Origin: Branchiostoma floridae
Lineage: Eukaryota; Chordata; Leptocardii; Amphioxiformes; Branchiostomatidae
Length of the DNA stretch: 41,084 bases
Direction of reading: 5' to 3'
Assembly: GCF_000003815.2 (NCBI RefSeq)
Contig: NC_049980.1
Span: forward strand, 31,861,360-31,902,443
Each line of letters starts with the position of its first letter. The first letter of the stretch is position 1. Of this stretch, positions 21,201 through 33,200 are shown piece by piece. The notes beneath the pieces were generated by a model. It saw only the letters and a list, made by a program, of their open reading frames with translations. It was not told the origin of the DNA and made no database searches. The position numbers were made by a program, and so were the translations under genes.

Positions 21201-24200
21201 TTGAAGGTCTCTATACGCCGCTTTCCCTCCTCTTTGCTCACTCCCAGCTTTTCTCCAAGGGTCTTGGGTCCCATCCCATAGATGATACCGTAATAGAGCT
21301 GCAAAACATGTGCACAACAGCAACAAACCAGTGAGATGGGCAAAGGTTGTCTAATGTGCTGAATTGAAGTCAAACCTGTTTGGAATTAAATTCTTGGTTG
21401 GGAGAAACATGTTTGTCTCCATAGTTTTGAGCAGCAACTAAATAGAGAAGACTTACATAAATGGGCACTTCTATTTCTTTATACATCTTGGCATATTACA
21501 AACAAGGATTATATTCTGCATTTACATCTCAATAAAGGTTAGACATCCAGGTAAAAAGATACCCCAAAAAGCTGTAACTCAAGCAACTGGAAGTCAAAAT
21601 AATATCCATTAGTTTGGCATATTCCACAATTGCTAGCACATGTACAGTCAGGTCTGTGATTCCAACCTGTTTGGCTTGTTGTCTGAGTTTATCACTGACA
21701 TGCTCCACAGCCACACCCTTCCACTGACTGGCAATGGCCTTGAAGACGTCCTGTCCACTGTTCAGCGCCTGGGTCAGCTTGGAATCCTTGGAAAGGTGTG
21801 CCATGATCCTCACCTCTAGCTGAGAGTAGTCAGCAGCAAGAATCACTCCTCCTGTTGATTGAAATAAAAAGCAAAGAGAAGAGAACAGAATATCATCAGA
21901 GGCTGCAGAAAATGTCACTAATGGCGTCAGCTTGGCGTAAATAAAAGGTGATCAGCCCAGACCCGGGAGGTCCTCGTTTTGAATCCCCTGGCTTGGCCCA
22001 TTGATACTGTGCCCTTGCATTGGGAAAGACACTTAAGATGACTCACCTTACTTAACTTTGCTAAAAAGGAGTAGCTACAAAAATCTCATAAGTTACATCA
22101 GTGATGACAATTTTATTGGGGCACCAGTACTTGGTATTTACCTCACACACATACCTTTGAAGGGAATGAAGGCATGCCTCATACAAACTTTCCTCTTGGA
22201 CATTGTTTCCTCACCAGCTGCAGGTGGACCATCCTCATTGTTGGTGTCGGTGGGCATCTCTATCTCGAACTCCTATGACAGAAAAGGAACAGCTAGATAC
22301 ATTGAACGGTATGGTATGCAGGGCTCGAAATACTTTTTCCTGCATACCTGAACTGGTGCAGGGAACATTGAAAATTACCTGCACCAGACAAATTATACCT
22401 GCACCACTCTGAATTTAGATATTAATAGATCATACTAAAATTGTTCAATAACAATTGCTAATTTTTTTCCTTTTATACAGCATATTACTTAATAGGTGGA
22501 AGTGGTAACATTCAATGCAGCTAATAACAATCCACATACACCTACATCATATGACATTTATGTATAAAACCCAGTACATGGACCAGTGCAGGTTAGGTGC
22601 AGGTAGACATCAGAAATACCTGGACAGCTTCAATTTTACCTGCACTAACGTGCATATGCAGGTAGTATTTCGAGCCCTGGTATGTGTCTTTCTATAGTAC
22701 ACTAACTTGTCTTGATAGAAATATGTGATAATGAAAATGGTCTCTCTTTTGACATGTTTGTAGCCATTAAAAATCTGGTGCAAAGAATTCATCAACAGCG
22801 GGTAACAGTTTTAAGAACATCTTGCTTCTTAGCCAAATCTTTCAATGCAGGAAGATCATGATACATTTATCTTTTTTGTGACATTGCTATCAGTATTACA
22901 GACATGAGAAATCTAATGAATCATTGTACCAGCACCAATATACCAATATTCATAGTTTGTACCTTTGGAATGAACTGCAAGTTTGGGTCGTGGAAGGCCA
23001 CCCTGCCTGTGGCTGTGTGAAGGTTACAGGTGCTGTAGATCCTGTCCATGTTTAACCTGGGGTTGTACACCTATCAAACACAGCAATACAGCAGTTTCAG
23101 CTGCGGTGGCAGCAAATTTATATTGCTGACAAATTTTAAGCACATTGAGCGCCAAAGGCGCGACGCATCACACCGGAAGCGTGACAATGCTAGGGGGGTC
23201 CGGGGGCATACTCCACCAGGAAAATTTTGAAATCTTTACCCTCTAAAATAATTAAGTTACTGAGGGCACAAGCCATTGCATTAGGTACTATTTTTTTTAA
23301 ACCTGGACCCTATGAAACGCCATTTCCTGCATATTGAGGGACACATTTTGCTGGCACTGACTTAGCTTAATCTAATGACGATTTCTGTTAGAGGAAAAGG
23401 TTTTTCATGGCGATGATCTGATGGGCCCCCAACATATTTTCACTATGTCGTTGTGAGCACCAAAGTTGCAAGGCGTCACAAGGCAGGTTTACAGAAATTC
23501 TGATATTTAAATTGCTATGTGTGAAAAAGGTAGTGAAGAGGGCGACGCTTCTGCAACATATTTTCACCATGTCCATCTCCAATGGACAGGAGGTCTGAAG
23601 AAATTTTGAAATCTGAACCCCTCAAAACATCATTTGCTGCATTTTCAAAGGCAAATCTAGACTAGCTACGTTTAATGGAATTTCTATTAAACTAAGTGAA
23701 AAAACACAAAAGAGTTTCAGCTTGCTTTTTGAGGGGGCGATGCCCATCCAACATATTTTTTTGGAGGAAGGGGCAGCACCTGGGCATGCCACTGACTGAG
23801 TTTATACACACTTGATATATGAAGACCCCAGCAATTCAATTTACACTAGAAGCATGTTTAACTTATACAAAAGCCACATTTTTAAGGATCAGCATGCCAT
23901 CTGACAATTACGTAAAAAAGTAACATTTAATTTTTCTGACATGCATGTACTAGTTAACCTGAATATCTCACATTCTTCTTCTGTAGTGGGGTCACTTTAT
24001 TCAGTAAGTTAGAAATGTGCTTCCACTTCAGAATCACCCCAGGGAGAGGATGGAGAGGATGAGACGTCTTCAGCTTCTCCAGAACACCCTTTCTAGATGT
24101 ACTGAGACGTTCCTGGGGTTGGGAGTTTGTTGAAGGGTCTTCATTGATCTCCAGCTTTTTTTCCTCATAAAGAACCTATTAGTAAATAAAACATGATTAG

Positions 24201-27200
24201 AAGATTTGCACCTCAGTGTGAAGGTGTAACATTTTAGGCTCCGGGTTGGAGTTCAAATCTGACTGGAGTTGGCAGAAGGGTGCTGTGATAGGCTGGAAGT
24301 GCGCAGTCCCTAACTAATACTCCCTATTGCTTGGTGATCGTTAATGGGAGGTGCCATAAGATGGTACACGCCCTAAGATGGTATGACTTTTTTTTCGATC
24401 CTATTAATATGCACAAGTACGCCATGTTTGTTGCCACTGACTTTGCTGATTAGAAACTTTAAGGTAAATAAACGAAGTCCATGCACACAGTTGATTTTTG
24501 CATAAAAAATTTTTTTAATCAGGTTGTTAATAAAAACAGAATTTTCACAACAATGTTGGTACCCCGAATCAGTGTGCTCACCTGTTTCTAGGTATTTGCG
24601 GATCGTGTCCCTAAATATACAACCTGTACAAAACAGCCACAAAACTGTCATACACATAAGAAATAAAGCTTCACAAAACACTACAAATATGGGTCTTCAA
24701 ATGTTGAGTAGGAGACCGACAATAGAAAAACAACATAAGCACCACCAACGTTGTTTTCCCTAGGGAGTGTGACCCTGAAGGGGCGAATGCTTCAAAGATC
24801 TTTTACACTCTAACAAATGATTTGTACCGTCTATAACAATGAAACATCTCAGAGTGATGTCGAATATATTTCCCAATATGTACACAGAGTTTTGGTGATG
24901 TTGGCAGTTTCGTTTCTCGTAATGATTTTGTTAGTCGGGCTGCCGCATTCAGTGCATTCAGCCCATTTCCCATGAAAACACGACCTGAATTGTGCTGGAT
25001 ACAGCCCTCCTCGCATAAGATGAGAAGTACACACAATCACAATTTTACTGTCAAAAAAATGAAATATCAGAGAATTTGATTCCTAGTTCTGTTTACTTAA
25101 ATTCATCACCAAGTTCTGAAGAGAGCAAAATTACAAAAGTGCACCAAGTTAGGTCACTCTATCCAACATAGCACAAAATTGGAAGGTACAGTATATTCAC
25201 GAAAACATCTCACAGTGTGCCGCTTGTAGCACGGCGGATGAAGGGTTCATGAACTGTATGAATGTATTTCTTATCCAAGTGCAATGTATGTTGATTCTTG
25301 ATAAAAAAATAATTCAAAACTTGACCACTCTCTGACAACTAGCGATGGAGTGCATGAGTTTGAGCATGTGAAAATGCGTGCCAGGTTAGGGCACCTCCAG
25401 TTATAGCTAAACATAGATTTCCTGAAAAGCCTGCAGGTTGTATTATTTTTGTGCGAGGAGTAGTTAATCGGCCAGTGAAACCATTTTTCTATTAGTCTGC
25501 TGCAACAGTGATGTGTTTTTTTTTCGCCCAATGACCCAAATAGCAGCATTTTTCATGCGCTTTCGATGACACAAAGAGACTGCAAAAAAAGTTATGCCAA
25601 GGATTTTTAAAATTTTCATTTTTCACAAATATGAAGAATCTAGCTTTTCTACTGCGTAGGCTGTTATCCTGGGAAAATTTGTTTTTTCTAAGCAGCTTTG
25701 ATAAAAAAAGTGTTAAAAAATTATACTTTTCAGGTCCAAAATAAAAATTTCACTAATGTATATATTCTACCCAAAGTAACAGACAGTACCAATAAGTTTC
25801 TCAGAAAGAAGCAGGAAACGGTTTTCCACCATATTGATTAAGTTTTGCGTATGCGCGTCCTTCGTTTCTTAGCAGAGCTGTAGCCCTCAGCCTGAGGGAG
25901 TCTACGAACCTATGAATCGTAAAATAAACTCCGGTTCGGGACCTTTATGTGAAGGTGTAACAGGTACAGGTACCTTGTCAACAGCTTTTGTACTATTCAG
26001 TGCAAAAGTGTGTCCAGCCAGCTTGTGGGCCCGCTCCTCCAACATCCTGAGTCTGTCCTTCATGACCTGACACTGGGTCTCACACTCCTCTGGGTTGAAC
26101 CCGGCCCCATTCAACTCCAAACGGGCCAGGGCCACCAGGGACGGCATCTCCACATTCCTGCAGATTACATACATGGACATGGACTAGCATACTATACATT
26201 ACTGCACGAAATCCAAACTGAACTGATGTATACCTTAAAGTATGCATAAAGATTGTGTGTTTTCATCGAAGATGAAAAAACTCAATCTTTACACAAGCTT
26301 TAAAATACTGCATTTAATGCATTGCATGTACAAATATATTGCAGTTACTTTTACTGTAATAACATTACTGTATTGCTTTACCATGATCTGCAACTGCATC
26401 TCTAACACCCATTATCATAATACCGCCACGTTTACGACAATATTTCTAGCCATACTGATTTGACAAATTGTCAACGCATCATTTTCTCCAGTTACATGTT
26501 GCTCTTACGGCTTACCTCTGACACTTCTTCTGTGTAACTTTTTTGTCTTCTTTGTCCTTCTAAAAGCGTAATATCGTAATTGTAACACACCGCGGAATTG
26601 CACGGGGAACGGGCGCGTGGTTGGGAGGAGATTTCATAATACCGCCAGAAAGAAACACGGCACAATTAACTGCCGGTTTGTACCTTTATACATACTCTTT
26701 TGTTTCTTCCTTTTCTGTTAGTAATTGCATAAAATGTAAACCTGCATAGGCATACAAAAAGTCATGAGAAAACGGACGTATACTGACAAGAATTATCATT
26801 TTATTTTGGTCCGTCACAACCGATATGACGTAAAACTTTACTACTTGCGTAGATATAAAAATGGCGGGAAAATGGCGCTGTACGTTCAATTTTGCCCGTT
26901 CAGCCGTAGTGCGGGCTATCATGCAACGGTTCTTCACACTTTTACACGAGTTGTAGGTCACCAACAGAAATTCAAGATTGCTGTTGAATTATGCTCGTCT
27001 TGTGCCATGTGCACGTGTGATTATTATCTACAAATCCGGCGCTGAATGTGACAATGTGTTCGTCCCACGGCGAGCTCGCCTGCCCCGAAAAAGAACTGAA
27101 AACGTTTGGCCTTGTTGTTTTCGAATGCTTTGTTATCGATGCTTTGTAAATGATGTATTGGACACCTAGATGTCTGAAGTGTGCATACCTCAGAAATAAG

Positions 27201-30200
27201 TATTATTGCATGATTGTGTAGATCTCTTTAAATTCCATTATTTTTAATCTGGCGGTATAAGTCTTACTGGCGGTATTATGCCAATGCATGTTACTGGTCC
27301 ATGTTTGTTTGTTCAGTATTTGTAACTGTCCAACAGCGCAATGTAGCACTTTCAGTGGCATGCTGTGATAGGGCCTTGATATACGTTAGCATTGCTTACT
27401 TAAGTTAACTTTGGTATGTGCCTGTCTTTGACAACTTTAATTCATCGCATTTGCAGACACCATGGATGAATTTCCAAATAGTCCTCACCTGAATGCTGTG
27501 CTAAGCCCCTGTTCTTCCAGCAGCTTGGAAAGCTTGACCATCAAGTGGAAGGTGAAAACACATTCCAGAGCTGCCCTCGTCTGGCCTGACCCTGCGTTCT
27601 GTACTGTCATGGACAGGCTTCCCTCACCAAAACACTCTCGTAATCCTGAAAACAACAAACTTACAGATGATCAAATATAAAAAAATCAATACATCATCCT
27701 TACTTAGAGTTGTCTGTTAATTTTATTGTTAAAATTTACCACACCTCCAGGAACGTTACATCATTCATTTCCAGAGGAAATGTACATGTACATGTAATCA
27801 ATGTACATATAGAATGGATATTTACCTCCATGAAATGTCATGGAAGAACGGCTGGATGGATTAGTTGAATACTTGGTGTGTTGGTGGGGTGTGGTGAAAG
27901 CTGGAAGTGATTAGATTTTGGGCCCCCTTAAAGCAGCTTCCCTTGGTACTGCAGCGCAACGTGTTAGAATGGCGCCACCTGGCGTCATTGTGGGGAATTC
28001 CACTCCATCCCAGACTGCACCGCGGCTCCAGCGCATGGAGCGGGACTGTAGCGTCAGAAAATCTCAGTGAAAATTCTGTCGACAATCTAGTTCAATTCCA
28101 TCCCAATCCGGCCTCAAAATGGCATCAGGCGCAGGTAAACGAAAGACAAGGAAGCCTGCAAGGTATCGTGACGACGATGCAGTTGAGGTGGACTCTGCGA
28201 GCGCTCTGATAGCGAAGATGACGAGGGAGGTCGAGCGGCTCGAATCCTCTTTGCGGGACGACCTGGCGTCTCTGAGTAACGTCACCTCGGAAGCCGACAC
28301 CAGCGTCGCATCAACCGTGAAGAGCAGCGAAGACAGTAGCGATGACACAACAAGGCCCTCACTCAAGGAGTTGAGGGAATTGAGCAAGTTGCAACAAAAA
28401 GCAGCTCGTCAGCGCCACTGTGACAGCCTGCTCGGCGCCCCGGTCATGCATACCAAAAGCAGAGGTAAGAAGCTCACGAGTGGTCTAACTAGGAAAGCTC
28501 ATGACAAAGTTGTGCAGGAGGTGGAATGGGCGCACATGCATGTATTTGAGGACCCACCACCAACCCACGAGTCTCTTACTTGGAGCCAGTTTGTGTCGGG
28601 GGAGCTCGCTATCATTAATGATCCCCTCACGAAGAAGCATGAGAGAAATGCGAGGATGGCCATGCTGGAAGATTTGATGTTGGACGTGCCGATATACACG
28701 TTCCAGGGCATCAAGAATTTCTACAAAACAGTGCTCATTCACGTGGAGCGTGGCATCCTGAAGTTCAAGGACCCACGAGTCCTCGACAAGATTTCCAGGC
28801 TCAAGCTGAAATACATGAAGAAGCCGCAGGAGAAATCGCTGCCGAAGCCAAACGCAGGCAAGTCTCCATGTTATAAGTACCAGTACGGTCAATGCTCGCA
28901 CAATTCTGATCATGACTCCCCGTTCGGGATGAAGCTGCACAAGTGCAAGTTTTGCATAAAGTGGCGTCCAACCCTATCGGCGGACCATCCTGCCTCCTCG
29001 TGCCCATTCAACGACAAGGCCAAGCGTGACGCCTTGATGCCCTCTCAACAGAAGAAAGATTGACTAGACCGCCAATTCCCCCCGTCGCCGGGCGATATTG
29101 ACGGCTCGTCCCCGGCAGGAAGCCATAGTTATCAAGTTTCGTTCAACTCAACAGTTCCCAAAGTAGGTAGGGACAGTTCGTTATTTGTTGCGTGTTCTCC
29201 CAAGTTAGTTGACACTTGGACTCAGAACACATGTGATGCATGTTCAGACATTTTTTATCACAACAGTTCTTGCATGATCTCTCCGTCTGACAATTCAAGT
29301 TTCACCGACAGTATGTCCTTACAGGACTACACCAATCCTAAATGCATTTATCAGATCAGGGACAGTTCATTTCGGCCTCAGGGCACAGATGTTGACAATA
29401 TCCATAATAGCCCACTTCCAGTCACGGATGATCTCGGAACTAGCACCGTAGACGATCAATATCATCCCACTGATCTACGTCTTGGTCGTTCGAATGCTGA
29501 CAGTGACTCTACTCATGTAAATTGCATAGCTGGCCCTTCACGTGGACTGCGCACCTCCGTTTACAGTGCCCCACGGGATGACAAGCGTCACAGCGTCGTA
29601 GATCCTCCGGTCATCACTGCGGATCACTTAACTTCTCCGTCACGTGGATTGCGCACATCCCAAATTGCTGATGCCCCGTCGCCGCACGGACCGCGCATCA
29701 TTGGCAACTCTCCTGACTCACCTGACACTCAGGTGTGCGTCGGTGCCCCACGTGATAGCGAGCTACACAGCATAGTAGATCCTCCGGTCAAGTCTACAGA
29801 CAAGGCGTGTCATTTACATGAGTTGGTCTACTCGTCCGGTCAATACAACTTCCAAGGACTCCGTATCCCCGTCCAGTCCAATCTCATCATACCGATTTGG
29901 AGGGCTGCTTTATCCAATTATCACGATAAGATCATCTGTGACTTTCTCGAGTTCGGCTGGCCGGTCGGGTACGTCAAGCACACCCCTCCCCAGCCTGTCA
30001 ACACCAATCATCGCTCCGCCCTCCTCTTTTCTTCACACGTCAACGAGTTCCTGAGCAAGGAGATAGGTTACGGGGCGACACATGGCCCATACACCTCCAA
30101 CCCCTTATTACAGCAATTGATGACTTCTCCACTGCAGACGGTGCCAAAGCGGGACTCCGACAGTCGTCGTGTAGTAGTGGACTTGAGTTTTCCACCTGGT

Positions 30201-33200
30201 GGGTCGGTAAATGATGGCATTCCCTCCGGTGAATATCTCGGCGAGCAGTTTCTCCTGACTCTACCCAGTTACGCCGCCTTTGAGACCTTGATCCGGCAAA
30301 AAGGTCCTGGCTGCATGCTCTTTAAACGAGACCTTAAGCGGGCTTATCGCCAAATTCCGGTCGACCCACATGACTACAACCTGTTAGGCTACACGTGGCA
30401 AGGCGAGTTCTATTTCGACAGCTCCCTGACCTTTGGCCTTCGCTCGGCAGCCATGTCGTGTCAGAGAACGACCAACGCAGTCTCCTTCATCTTCACAGAG
30501 AAGGGTTTCGCTTGTACCAACTATATTGACGATTTCGGAGGAGCTGAGACACCGGACAAGGCCGAGGCCGCCTTTGAGTCCCTGGGCACAACATTCCAAG
30601 AACTAATGGCTTACAGGACTCTGCGGAAAAAGCATGCCCACCTTGTCCATGCATGACCTTCCTGGGCGTAGAGTACAACACGGTTACCATGTCAAAACGG
30701 GTTCCAGAGGCGCGCCTCACAACCGCGATGTCAACGCTCAGCGACTGGTCTCTCAAGAGGACGGCTACAAAACAGGAGATACAGTCTTTGGTCGGACAAC
30801 TTTCCTTCATCACCGCCTGTGTAGCGCAGGGCCGAGTGTTCCTGTCACGCCTTATCAACTCTCTGCGCGGTCTGAAAAGGCATCATCACAGAATTCGGTT
30901 GAACACAGAATTCCAGAAGGATATTCAGTGGTGGCTACGGTTCTTGCCACAATACAACGGGATCTCTCTGATTCCAGATCCAACACGTCGGCGCCTTCTC
31001 GTACAACCCACGACAGACGCATGCCTCACAGGTTGCGGGGGCACGTTTGGGTCCGAATTCTTCCACACCCAGTTCCCTCCGGACATCCTGCGCGCAGCTC
31101 ATCCCATACACAGATTGGAGACACTGGCAGTGATTGTTGCTTGCAAGTTGTGGGGACACTTGTGGGCTGGGTGTGCCGTTAACATTGCCTGCGACAACAC
31201 GCTGACGGTCCAGTTGATACACTCTGGGCGCTCAGTTGACCACTACATGCAAGCCTGCGCCAGAGAACTTGTATACTTGCAGGCACTCAAGGACTTCCAC
31301 CTAACTGCACATCATATCCCAGGCACGCACAACCGTCTTGCTGATTACCTCAGTCGCTGGCATCTCAGCCAGGAGTTTCCAGCAAAGTTCTTCAGCGAAT
31401 CCGGGTCCGATTTGTCTCAAGAACGGGTGGTCCTACCTCAGCAATTCGACTTCTCACACACTTGGTAATGTTTGCTGTCGGCTGACATGCCTTCCGCAGA
31501 GTTCTCACCACTGCCTACCTCTCTTACAGACTCCCTCTGGCGGACGCTGGAACGGGACACCCTGCACTCACAGCAGCTGGCCTTTGCGCAAGGCACCCAC
31601 GCCAACCACCAGACACAATTCCGTGCTTATCTCCTGTTCTGCTCGTTCTTCAATCTCCAGCCACTTCCCGCCAGCCCACACCAGCTCGCCTGCTATGCAC
31701 AGTTCCTCAGTCGCTCCATGAAATCGCCAGCCACCATCTCACATTACCTCTCCGCCGTCAACTTGCTGCACAGGATGCACGGTCTCGCACCTTGTCCTCA
31801 TTCCACATTCGAGGTCAAACAAACTCTCCGAGGCATCACCAAAACTCTGGCCCACAGACCCAGGGTGCGACACCCCATCACTCCCGAGGTTCTGCTCCGT
31901 CTACGACGCCACTTGGACCTCTCCTGTCCGCGGGACCTCGTCGTCTGGTCTGCCATCCTCCTCGGGTTCTTCACATACCTGCGAAAATCCAACCTCGTGC
32001 CTCCTTCAACCAACAAGTTCGACCCCACGAAACACCTCGCGCGCCAGAACGTTCTGGTTTTCCACGCCGGCCTTCTGGTAACAGTGGCATGGTCTAAAAC
32101 CGTGCAGGCCAATGAACGCTCGATCACAATCCCTGTGCTTGCCATTCCCGATCATCCCTTGTGCCCGGTGACCGCGTTTCGCAAGATGTTAGCTGCTCTG
32201 CCAGGGCAGCCTACGGACCCAGCCTTCCTACTCCCCAAAACCTCCAAGCAGCGCCAGAACTGTCTCACAACGTCCACGCTCGAAAAATCCTTCGCGTCTC
32301 TCATCGCAGCAGCAGGTTTCCCAAAAGGCTTCTTCACTCCGCATGACCTCCGAAGGGGAGGGTACACACTGGCCTTTGAGGCCGGCGTTCCGCGCGAGTT
32401 ACGCAGGGCTCACGGCGACTGGAGGTCCGACGCAGATCTCCTGTATCTCCAGCTCTCTCTCCGGCAACGTCTTCGTCTACCGGCTGCCATGCGAACCGTC
32501 ATACAATCAAGGCACGAGCGTGACAACCCACAAATCACGTGAATAACTCAAAATTCCGAATAACTATATACAACAAATCCTTCCATACTCTACACTACCG
32601 GTGTTTGGCCCGTGCTTCGCCGGATTGGCCACAGTTTGGTCAATTAAAGACCTCTGCTGCCAAACACCGGTCTCTGACTCCTTACCTGTCTCCATCAAAA
32701 ACTGAGAGGTGTAATTGTGTTAGAATGGCGCCACCTGGCGTCATTGTGGGGAATTCCACTCCATCCCAGACTGCACCGCGGCTCCAGCGCATGGAGCGGG
32801 ACTGTAGCGTCAGAAAATCTCACCTCCACCCGCCCAAGCTGGCAAAACACTGAACTCTAGCACAGCTAGCAGACAGACTCTAACAATCACATGACGCTAA
32901 AGTTTGTTGTTGTTTCCCAAGAGATTGTTACACGCAGTAGCATAGTCATATGGTTTACCTGGTTTCTAGGCAAGCCAGTAGTATATAGCAGACTTCTTGT
33001 ATAACTAGTAGTAACCACTTTTACATGTTTCACCTTCTATCTTGGTAGTCATCAATATAGAACATCTGTATTGTTAGGTGTTCGTTATAGCTCTGAGTTC
33101 TTTAACTAGAAGTAACCTGTTGCCATGGCTCACTTTGTATCTAGGCTAGTCATCAAGATAACGCAGAAATTTCCGTTAATGTTAATCCTGTTCTAGCTTC

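Noticed and set aside
24373-25549. ORFs of 63-102 codons as possible transposon proteins
   Set aside because: Low-complexity hydrophobic or Cys/His-rich reads without any domain order; AT-rich intron sequence gives such frames by chance.
26764-27169. ORFs of 93 and 63 codons on the plus strand upstream of a GC-rich patch
   Set aside because: No domain, no matching splice context, and the block sits inside a POLQ intron between recurrent CATAATACCGCCA motifs.
28485-28940. Minus-strand ORF of 151 codons under the Gag-like frame
   Set aside because: No recognisable motif, and it lies wholly within an intact sense ORF of the retroelement.
30493-32367. Several overlapping ORFs of 60-180 codons on both strands in the retroelement
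   Set aside because: Shadows of the RT, RNase H and recombinase frames; none has the motifs those frames have.
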